NCBI GenBank assembly: GCA_021298575.1
Contig: JAJTFM010000027.1
Coordinates: 1 to 32,485, forward strand
DNA from: Saprospiraceae bacterium
GTDB lineage: Bacteria > Bacteroidota > Bacteroidia > Chitinophagales > Saprospiraceae
Direction: 5' to 3'
DNA: 32,485 nucleotides
This document shows positions 17,271 through 24,006 of this stretch, piece by piece. The notes under the pieces are model-generated. The model made no database searches. It had not been told where the DNA came from and saw only the letters and a list, made by a program, of their open reading frames with translations. The position numbers and the translations under genes were made by a program. The stretch's first letter is position 1. Every line of letters starts with the position of its first letter.

Positions 17271-18035
17271 ATGTCAATAAACAGGCTCAAACCGTCTTTT
17301 CTTATAATTGGAGCTCAAAAGGCAGGTACCAGTTCGCTGTTTAACTATTTGGGCCAACATCCTGATATCACTTTACCGTCAAAAAAGGAGTTACACTTTT
17401 TCGATCTCCGATACGACAAGGGAATTGAATGGTATGAGAGCCTGTTTCCTGAAGGTATTAACTACGAAAATCAGATTACCGGTGAAGCCTCTCCCTACTA
17501 TCTGTTCCATCCGCTCGTCCCGGAATACGTCCGGTATCACTACCCGGGAATAAAATTGATTATTCTGCTCAGAGATCCGGTTGACAGAGCTTATTCACAC
17601 TTTCAGATGGAGCGAAAAAGAGGCACTGAACCCCTGGCATCGTTCGTGCACGCTGTTGAGTTGGAAGTTGAACGTATTTACGAGGAAGAGCAAAAGATTC
17701 TGCGAGGTGAAATTCAATCGGGAACCAGATTCCAAAACTGGAGTTATATGAAACGAGGCCTGTACGGGCAACAACTCCAGCGTTGGCTCGGATTTTTCCC
17801 GAGAGAGCAATTCCTAATCATCCGGAGTGAAGACTTTTTTTCTTCAACGCTGCTATGGATGCAACAGATTCATACATTTCTGGGTATCCGGGATATACCG
17901 CCAGCCAATCTCTCTCCTGTAAACTCAAACAAATACCCGGAACTCCCGGTTTCAGTCAAGGATAAACTGAAGGATTACTTCCATGATGACGGTCTGTTGC
18001 TGCAGAAACTGGCCGGGAACAATTTTGTATGGTGA
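17271..18035 (+). CDS. Sulfotransferase family protein (4 of 4; heparan N-sulfotransferase-like)
   Basis: 254 residues. It has the strongest match of the four to the Sulfotransfer_1 / heparan N-deacetylase-sulfotransferase type: PAPS loop FLIIGAQKAGTSSLFNYLGQHP at residues 10-31, KELHFFD near 43, GEASPYYLFHP near 71, the 3'-phosphate site LLRDPVDRAYSHFQMERKRG near 99, and a C-terminal SEDFFSS-type segment. This group acts on glycan amino or hydroxyl groups. The C-terminus LQKLAGNNFVW ends as family members normally do, so the gene is complete even though the adjacent downstream epimerase is truncated almost at its stop codon. Confidence 0.87.
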   Translation: MSINRLKPSFLIIGAQKAGTSSLFNYLGQHPDITLPSKKELHFFDLRYDKGIEWYESLFPEGINYENQITGEASPYYLFHPLVPEYVRYHYPGIKLIILLRDPVDRAYSHFQMERKRGTEPLASFVHAVELEVERIYEEEQKILRGEIQSGTRFQNWSYMKRGLYGQQLQRWLGFFPREQFLIIRSEDFFSSTLLWMQQIHTFLGIRDIPPANLSPVNSNKYPELPVSVKDKLKDYFHDDGLLLQKLAGNNFVW

Positions 18036-18038
18036 TAA

Positions 18039-18691
18039 CCAATACGGAAACCGTGGTATTGCACCAAAAATATGAAGAATAATTCCCCGGAAATGGGTAA
18101 AGTCGTCATCTCTTCCGGAGGAGCTGTTTACGGCACCCCCCAATATCTGCCCCTGGATGAGTCTCACCCTGCCAACCCCATCGTCCCTTATGGTATCACT
18201 AAACTGAGCGCAGAAAAGTATATCCAGATGTTTGAGCACCTGTATGGAATCACAGGGATTATACTCCGGGTTTCCAACCCCTACGGAGCCCGACAACGCC
18301 CGGAATCGGGGCAGGGTGCTATAAGTACTTTTATTCACCGCGCTCTTAAAAATAAAGAACTGGAAATCTGGGGTGATGGAAATGTCGTCCGGATTACCTG
18401 TTCATTGACGATGTCGCAACAGCTTTCGAAAGGGCAGTTCGTTACGAAGGCCCCGAACGGATCTTTAATATCGGGTCCGGACAAGGTAAATCACTGAACG
18501 AAATTATTTCAATCCTGGAAATATTACTCGGTCAACCCCTGAAAAAGAACTATATGAACAGCAGGCCATACGATGTACCTGTCAATATTCTGAATACCTC
18601 CCGTGTATCCCGGGAACTCGGCTGGTCACCATCTGTTTCTCTCAATGATGGTCTCAAGAGAACGATACTCGCCCTGACCAACTCTCTCTGA
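18039..18691 (+). pseudogene. NAD-dependent epimerase/dehydratase, N-terminally truncated and frameshifted
   Basis: The recognisable part starts KVVISSGGAVYGTPQYLPLDE and includes the catalytic YGITKLSAEKY (Y-x3-K) of extended short-chain dehydrogenases (UDP-glucose 4-epimerase-like). The ~100-residue N-terminal Rossmann part with the GxxGxxG NAD site is missing; the frame is closed by a stop at 18036-18038, right at the end of the sulfotransferase. Inside, one G is lacking at 18391-18392. Restoring it joins EIWGDGNVVR to DYLFIDDVATAFERAV and the frame then runs to a TGA at 18689-18691 with GSGQGKSLNEII and SRELGWSPSVSLNDGL, the usual C-terminus. First-frame ATG is at 18072. Doubly broken, so non-functional if the sequence is right. 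Confidence 0.8.
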
Positions 18692-18713
18692 ACAAGAATT
18701 AATCCCTCCCCCC

Positions 18714-18744
18714 TTGACACTACCCTCCATTCCCTGTACCTTTA
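18714..18744 (+). promoter_or_regulatory. Bacteroidota-type promoter for the lamin-tail gene
   Basis: TTG at 18714-18716 is followed by exactly 20 bases and then TACCTTTA at 18737-18744, one base off the TAnnTTTG -7 consensus of Bacteroidota primary sigma. It stands 37 bases before the ATG at 18781 and just after the dead epimerase, at the boundary where the polysaccharide cluster ends. Confidence 0.5.
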
Positions 18745-18780
18745 TATAAAATTGCCTCTATGTTCTAAACGCTGAAAACC

Positions 18781-21315
18781 ATGCCCCTCAAACCATCTCT
18801 CCTGATTGCCGGTCTTCTGGCGATCCTGCCTGCCGTGCAGGCTCAAACAACCGCCGAATTCGATGTCCTCATCAACGAAATCATGGCCGACCCGACGCCT
18901 CCGCAGGGTCTTCCGGCCGTTGAGTGGCTCGAACTGTTCAACCGGTCTTCTGCCCCGGTCGAGCTCTCTTCTCTCCGGCTGAAAGATGCCACCGGCGCTT
19001 TTTTCCCGCTTCCCGCCTTTTCCCTGTCTCCCGGCGCACTCGTCACGCTCACCGCAAATACCAGCGCAGCCTCGCTTCAGGGCACAGTATCCGGAACGGT
19101 ACTCGGTATTCCGGTTTCTTCCACTTTCCTCAACAACGACGGCGACGAACTCACGCTCGCCGATTCAACTGGCACTGTCATTGACCGGGTCAGTTACTCT
19201 TCTTCCTGGCATACCAGCGCCGCAAAGCGCGATGGCGGCTGGTCACTCGAAAGGATTAATCCCGGACTGCCGTGCCTGGGTTCTTCCAACTGGAATTCCT
19301 GCAACGCACCCGGCGGCGGCACGCCCGGCACCCCCAATTCTCTGCTCTCTCTCACACCCGACGATATAGCCCCTGAATTTTCCGGCATCACCGTCATGTC
19401 GCCCGAATCGCTGAAAGTTTTTTTCTCCGAAGGCATGGCGAAGGACAACCTGACTGACCCGGATGCCTATTTTCTTTACCCACCGGTCACGGTCATTTCT
19501 GCCTCTGTCTCCTCCGACGACAGGTCTTCCGTGTCACTGGAGTTGTCAGAAAGTCTGAAAACCGGTATCATGTACTCACTCGTAGCACCCGATCTTTCGG
19601 ATTGTAGCGGAAACAGTATGCCGGTTACTGATACGCTTCGCTTCGGACGCGCCGAAATACCGGAGCCGGGCGATGTCATCCTCAATGAAATAATGTCCGA
19701 TGCTTTCCCCTCTGCCGGACTGCCCGTCGCAGAATGGCTGGAACTGTATAACCGCTCAGCCAGGGTCGTAAATCTGTCGGCACTGCAAATTCAGGACAAA
19801 ACGGGCTCTCCGGTATCTCTACCCGAATACCTGCTCGGTCCCGGAGAATTCGTCGTTATCTCGGCACTGTCAAATGCAGGCCTGATTAAATCAGTTACTC
19901 ATAATTCCACAGGAGCCCCCCTGAGTACAGTCATGATGAACGACGATGGCGACGCAATCCTGCTCTCCCGCACCGACGGAACCGCTGTTGACAGACTGGA
20001 ATACAGCGCCGACTGGCATAAAACACCCGGAAAATCGGACGGAGGCTGGTCTCTGGAAAGGATTGATCCCGATTTCCCCTGTCCGGGCGCTGTCAACTGG
20101 CAATCGTGCCCGGTACTTCCCGGTGGTACACCAGGCAAACGAAACGCCTCCTTCGGGCGTATCGCCGACTATTCAGCGCCTGCGCTCCTGCGCGCGTACC
20201 CCGAATCCGACCAGGTCATTACGCTGACATTTTCTAAAGCCATGTCGCCGGAATCAGCGACGAATACTGCCAATTATTTCTCTTACCCGACTCTGTTGAT
20301 TGATGAAATAAAACTCACAGTTGATCCGGCCATTGTACAATTGATACTCAGTGAACCAATGGATGAAGTATTCGTCTATCAACTGATACCGGATTCCGGA
20401 TTGTCTGACTGCGCAGGAAACACACTGATTCAACAGGATACAATCCGGTTCGGAATACCTAGTTCACCGGAAAAAAATGACCTGATAATCAACGAAATCA
20501 TGTTCAACCCCAAAACCGGTGAACCCCGCTACGTGGAAATATTTAACGCTGGAAACAAGGTTATTGACTGGAACAAGTGTTTTATCGCCAATCTGTCGGG
20601 CAATATTTCTATCAAACAGGTTATTGCAGAAAGGTTATCACTCCCGGGCGAATATGTAGCCATTACCACAGACACGGGCAGCCTCGCTACCATCTATCAG
20701 GGCATACCAAGGGATAAGCTGCTGAAAAACGACCTTCCTTCCATATATGACTCCGGTGGCAATCTGACTCTGTACTGGGTGTCGGGTACCGATACCACTG
20801 TCCTCGACGAGGTTAATTATGATGAGGACTGGCACAATGCGCTGCTTTCTTATGAAGAGCGCGAAGGGGTCGCGCTGGAGCGCCTGCGCATACGGGGATT
20901 TTCAAATGACCCGCCAAACTGGACTTCAGCCTCGGCAAACAGAACAGGGGCACACGGAACGCCCGCATTGCCCAACACTCAACGAGTTGCCGACAGCCCC
21001 GGCACAGGAAGTGTAGTCCTGATCACTCCTTCAGTTATTTCACCCGATGGCGACGGGCGCGATGATTTTCTTGAAATATTCTACGAGCTGCCCGGAGCAG
21101 GCTATTTTTCCAGTATCACTATTTATGATTCTGACGGTATTCCTGTAAAAAGACTGATGAAAACAGAAATACCCGGAACCACCGGAACGCTTCGCTGGGA
21201 TGGTGACAACGGAAGCGGTTCACGGGTAGCGCCGGGTATTTATATCGCAGCCGTTGAACTTTTTCATCCGGACGGTAAAACTGACCGGATAAAAAAGACT
21301 GCGGCAGTGTATTAG
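18781..21315 (+). CDS. Secreted lamin-tail-domain protein with FlgD/CHU_C-like C-terminus
   Basis: 844 residues with a signal peptide (PSLLIAGLLAILPAVQAQ, cleavage near 22). Three lamin-tail domains start at ~28, ~298 and ~568, each opening with a variant of (D)xxINEIM and the first two ending with DGGWSLERI(N/D)P and GGTPG. Between them lie two bacterial Ig-like domains (~194-293 and ~461-559), each with a (K/Q)-V-x-F-S-(E/K)-(G/A)-M motif and a closing SDCxGN. The C-terminus (~744-844) has SPDGDGRDDF, LRWDGDNGSG and APGIY, as in FlgD-like Ig folds and gliding-associated C-terminal domains, so export by T9SS is likely but not certain. These proteins are cell-surface or extracellular and their binding partners are unknown. 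Its TAG stop lies at the left edge of the foldback element. Confidence 0.85.
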   Translation: MPLKPSLLIAGLLAILPAVQAQTTAEFDVLINEIMADPTPPQGLPAVEWLELFNRSSAPVELSSLRLKDATGAFFPLPAFSLSPGALVTLTANTSAASLQGTVSGTVLGIPVSSTFLNNDGDELTLADSTGTVIDRVSYSSSWHTSAAKRDGGWSLERINPGLPCLGSSNWNSCNAPGGGTPGTPNSLLSLTPDDIAPEFSGITVMSPESLKVFFSEGMAKDNLTDPDAYFLYPPVTVISASVSSDDRSSVSLELSESLKTGIMYSLVAPDLSDCSGNSMPVTDTLRFGRAEIPEPGDVILNEIMSDAFPSAGLPVAEWLELYNRSARVVNLSALQIQDKTGSPVSLPEYLLGPGEFVVISALSNAGLIKSVTHNSTGAPLSTVMMNDDGDAILLSRTDGTAVDRLEYSADWHKTPGKSDGGWSLERIDPDFPCPGAVNWQSCPVLPGGTPGKRNASFGRIADYSAPALLRAYPESDQVITLTFSKAMSPESATNTANYFSYPTLLIDEIKLTVDPAIVQLILSEPMDEVFVYQLIPDSGLSDCAGNTLIQQDTIRFGIPSSPEKNDLIINEIMFNPKTGEPRYVEIFNAGNKVIDWNKCFIANLSGNISIKQVIAERLSLPGEYVAITTDTGSLATIYQGIPRDKLLKNDLPSIYDSGGNLTLYWVSGTDTTVLDEVNYDEDWHNALLSYEEREGVALERLRIRGFSNDPPNWTSASANRTGAHGTPALPNTQRVADSPGTGSVVLITPSVISPDGDGRDDFLEIFYELPGAGYFSSITIYDSDGIPVKRLMKTEIPGTTGTLRWDGDNGSGSRVAPGIYIAAVELFHPDGKTDRIKKTAAVY

Positions 21316-21478
21316 AGCTTGTTCAGGATTCTCTGCCGGTGGCAAAAACAGGCTGATTTTTTGTCAGTTTTTGCTTTTTTGAAGGCGCATAGCCGGAGCT
21401 ACGTAACTGAAAAAAGGTGAAAAATGGCGAAAAATGAGCCGTTTTTGACTCGGTGAGAGAATCCTGAACAAGCTCTTA
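21312..21478. mobile_element. 161-bp foldback (MITE-like) element flanked by TTA direct repeats
   Basis: The element spans 21315-21475. Its ends are perfect 20-bp inverted repeats (GAGCTTGTTC...GATTCTCT at 21315-21334, complement at 21456-21475). TTA stands immediately outside both ends (21312-21314 and 21476-21478), as a target duplication would. The inverted symmetry continues inward: CAAAAAC recurs at offset 29-35 in both arms, with further A/T blocks, and ends at TAGC-CGGA-GCTA (21390-21401), exactly the centre of the element. It encodes no protein. GAG ends and a TNA target are like the IS1031 group of the IS5 family, so it may be a non-autonomous derivative; that origin is inference. 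The RNA would form one very long hairpin on either strand. Confidence 0.75.
21342..21380 (+). terminator. Stem-loop with T-tract inside the foldback element
   Basis: GCAAAAAC (21342-21349) pairs with GTTTTTGC (21367-21374), with an inner TGA/TCA pairing and a run of six T at 21375-21380. It lies 27 bases past the lamin-tail gene stop and can end its transcription. It competes with the whole-element fold, which would itself act on both strands. Confidence 0.45.
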
Positions 21479-23863
21479 GTTCCTGATGAGCTTGCTCACA
21501 CGGCTCTGACCACCTTTACTGCTTTTCAGCACAGCAAAGTACAGTCCGGGCGCCCAGTCAGCTCCAACCTGCACCACGCCTGTGCGCGATTCGAGTTGCC
21601 GGTTCAGAATAACCTGACCCAGGATATTGCGCACCTCCAGAACGGGTGCCTCAGTCACCGTTTCCCAGGCGTACTGCAGGGAGAACGATGATGATGACGG
21701 ATTCGGAGCAGCTGTTAATACAGCATTGACATCGGGCTCAACAACCGGGCTGACTGCTGTCGGCACGACCCTGAAGACATCCACGGCAGCCTCCACGAGG
21801 TGACCGGGCTGATCATCGGAAGCCACGAACTGAATACGCACATCATCGCTGAGTGGCACATAGTTGCTGAGTTCGATTTCTCCGGAATAGCGCCACTGAC
21901 TGGATGAAACGGTTTCGGTAAATATGGTAACCGTCTGTCCGCTGCTGATCACGCTTACTGTGAACTTGTCGTTGGGGCTGGTACCTTGTCCACCGTTGTT
22001 AAAGAACCAGTAATAAAAGGAGAGTTTGGCTTTGCCTCCAGACAGTTTCATGGCCGGGGTGGTGAGGGTAACCGAGCCATTGTCCACATCGTCGGAGCCG
22101 GCATCGCCGCCGCCATTGCCGGTGACATAGCACTGGTCGTTATTGTCAGAATTTAGGTCAAAATCAGTATTTGCAGGACTTCCCTGATACTGGGTTCCTG
22201 CAGGTTCTCCAAGTTCCCACAGACCCGTTGGAGAGACAGCAGAGGTTGTCCAGCCGAGATCGAGCTGGAAGTCGTCGTAATAGCCGCGCTCCAGCGCAAT
22301 ACTGTAAGTACCATTACTGTTTGGCTGTGCAGATTTTGGCAGATAGCCCCAGGCACCAGCCGTAGCAGTATAGTTGGCAGCCGCTATGCAATTCAGCGTA
22401 AACTGACCACTGGCATCTGTAACCGCGCTGAAATTCTGGGACGGAGATGTCAGAATGACCGTTGCACTGGGTATCGGATTTCCAGTTTCAGCATCCGTGA
22501 CAACACCGGTAACATCGGCAGTACTTTCGGGAGCAAGCGTTACATTTATTTCTGTTGCTACCGCACGGGTAAAGGTGAAAGGTATGGTCTGTGTGACAAA
22601 CCCGGGCTTGCTGATGGTCACAACGTAGTCGCCCGGATTTACATACCCCGTTTTGAAAGTGCCTGTTGCATCAGTCGTGGTGTTCACCCGGTCATCGGGT
22701 GTGTTCACCGTGATAGTTGCTCCGTTCATCGGATTGCCATCGCAGCCATTGGTGACCGAACCCACCAGATAACACGCGCGCTCGTACGTGGGCGTGAGTA
22801 CCGTCAGTTTTCCCGGATCAATATCAGAAGTGACTATCGTTCCGGAGGGGAAATACGGGAATGCTCCCCAACAGCCCTCAAACGGATCATTAGGGTTGGT
22901 AGCAGGTGCCCAGGTATCGTAGCGAGCTACTTCAACGAGAATATCGGGACGGTGCGCATCAACAATGGTCACACCATCGGTGTACCAGGATGTAATAGCC
23001 CAGTCGTTCAGTACGTGTGTATTGTGCCCGATAGTGGGCGTTCCCGATACCGTAGTGGCAACCCTGTCGAGTTCGCGGATGTCTTCCGGGTTACTGATGT
23101 CGTAGCTTGCGACAAATGAAGCTGTCTTCTCGTCAGTTGTCAGAATGTGTTTGTGATCGTCGAGCAGCCAGGCGTTGTGGGTAAATTTTGCCGGGGTGAG
23201 TACCGTGCCAAGCAGGGCCGGTGCACTCTTGTTCGACATGTCCACGATAGAAAGCTGTCCGGTGTAGATGTGTGCCGCATACAGCGTATCATTGTCAGCG
23301 TAACCATCGTGGATGTAGCCGAGCTGATCAAATTTTCCGGCATAAGTCGGATTGTACGGATTGGCAAGACTGAGTACTACCGCACCTCCGCTGAAAAGGT
23401 TGCTGCCGTAAGCATACAAATACCCTTTTTTCACGTCAATGTGTAATGCGTGAATGGTGTTGAGTTGTCCGTCAATCGCTCCGTCTCCCTTGTAATTCTT
23501 GTGGGGGAGATCCGGCGATGGAAGAGGGCTCATGTCCACAATCTGAACACCTTGTCCGCCCTCTGACGTGACATAAGCGTAGTGACCATACACCTTGATT
23601 TCCTTCCAGAGGTTATCGGGGCCCGGTATCTGAACAATCTGCTGTGGAGCATCGGGATTGGTGATATCCACAATAATAAGCCCCTTTGAACCGCCAAGCA
23701 GGGCATATTCGCGCCCGTCCTGGGTATAGCCGCAGATGTTGGCGAGCGTCTGCCCGGGGAATGTCATGGTTGAACGCAACTGAAAATTGTAGTCCTGCGC
23801 AAAAACCGGCCAGGAAATGGCCGTTAAAGCCAGGTACAGAAAGTAATGAGTAAGTTTCTTCAT
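21476..23863 (-). CDS. Choice-of-anchor B family protein with T9SS sorting domain
   Basis: 795 residues from the ATG at 23863; an in-frame ATG 48 bases upstream would place non-signal residues ahead of the signal peptide (KKLTHYFLYLALTAISWPVFAQ), so it is not chosen. Residues ~20-365 hold LVIVD-type repeats of the choice-of-anchor B family (GLIIVDITNPDAPQQI, GVQIVDMS, AWLLDDHKHILTTDE, GCWGAFPYFPSGTIVTSDID). Two carboxypeptidase-regulatory-like beta domains follow (~365-445 and ~447-525), then a jelly-roll-like region beginning YYDDFQLDLGW (~526-700) with a QCYVTGNGGGDAGSDDVD calcium-like loop. A type A T9SS sorting domain (~714-795) has AAPNPSSSSFSL, LEVRNILGQVI, LAPGLYF-like WAPGLYFAVL and a terminal KLIRN. 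Exported and probably anchored or released at the cell surface. Its TAA stop is the right-hand TTA of the foldback element. Confidence 0.88.
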   Translation of the reverse strand: MKKLTHYFLYLALTAISWPVFAQDYNFQLRSTMTFPGQTLANICGYTQDGREYALLGGSKGLIIVDITNPDAPQQIVQIPGPDNLWKEIKVYGHYAYVTSEGGQGVQIVDMSPLPSPDLPHKNYKGDGAIDGQLNTIHALHIDVKKGYLYAYGSNLFSGGAVVLSLANPYNPTYAGKFDQLGYIHDGYADNDTLYAAHIYTGQLSIVDMSNKSAPALLGTVLTPAKFTHNAWLLDDHKHILTTDEKTASFVASYDISNPEDIRELDRVATTVSGTPTIGHNTHVLNDWAITSWYTDGVTIVDAHRPDILVEVARYDTWAPATNPNDPFEGCWGAFPYFPSGTIVTSDIDPGKLTVLTPTYERACYLVGSVTNGCDGNPMNGATITVNTPDDRVNTTTDATGTFKTGYVNPGDYVVTISKPGFVTQTIPFTFTRAVATEINVTLAPESTADVTGVVTDAETGNPIPSATVILTSPSQNFSAVTDASGQFTLNCIAAANYTATAGAWGYLPKSAQPNSNGTYSIALERGYYDDFQLDLGWTTSAVSPTGLWELGEPAGTQYQGSPANTDFDLNSDNNDQCYVTGNGGGDAGSDDVDNGSVTLTTPAMKLSGGKAKLSFYYWFFNNGGQGTSPNDKFTVSVISSGQTVTIFTETVSSSQWRYSGEIELSNYVPLSDDVRIQFVASDDQPGHLVEAAVDVFRVVPTAVSPVVEPDVNAVLTAAPNPSSSSFSLQYAWETVTEAPVLEVRNILGQVILNRQLESRTGVVQVGADWAPGLYFAVLKSSKGGQSRVSKLIRN

Positions 23864-23868
23864 CGAAT

Positions 23869-23876
23869 CAAAAGTA
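23869..23876 (-). promoter_or_regulatory. TACTTTTG -7 element before the choice-of-anchor B gene
   Basis: On the minus strand TACTTTTG, a perfect TAnnTTTG match, ends only five bases before the ATG. If used, transcription would begin at or within a base or two of the start codon, giving an almost leaderless mRNA. I find no TTG at the expected -33 position, so this may be a chance match. Confidence 0.3.
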
Positions 23877-23920
23877 AGTGTGTGCTGTGTTTGTTCGGGT
23901 AGGGGGTGCAAAAATAGGTT

Positions 23921-23952
23921 GAGCGGCAGGAACAGAAACGTTCCTGCCGCTC
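23921..23952 (-). terminator. Strong 13-bp stem-loop terminator of the metalloprotease gene
   Basis: GAGCGGCAGGAAC (23921-23933) and its perfect complement (23940-23952) enclose a six-base loop. On the minus strand the hairpin is 55 bases beyond the metalloprotease stop and is followed by AACCTATTTTTG. It separates that gene from the choice-of-anchor B gene, indicating two separate transcription units. Confidence 0.72.
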
Positions 23953-24006
23953 ATTTGGGAAAAAAGTGTGCCATCCTGCGACAAAAGCGACAGAATAGGC
24001 GATTTA

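Noticed and set aside
18385-18400. Programmed frameshift in the epimerase
   Set aside because: The site lacks a slippery heptamer and the gene has also lost its N-terminal NAD domain, so simple decay or a sequencing error fits better.
1-18691. Defence island, phage or CRISPR locus
   Set aside because: No nuclease, transposase, phage structural gene or repeat-spacer array is present; the gene content is glycan synthesis and modification.
18714-18750. TTGACA and TATAAA as an E. coli-like promoter
   Set aside because: Their spacing is 25 bases, far from 16-18; the TTG plus TACCTTTA pair at 20-base spacing fits the Bacteroidota consensus instead.
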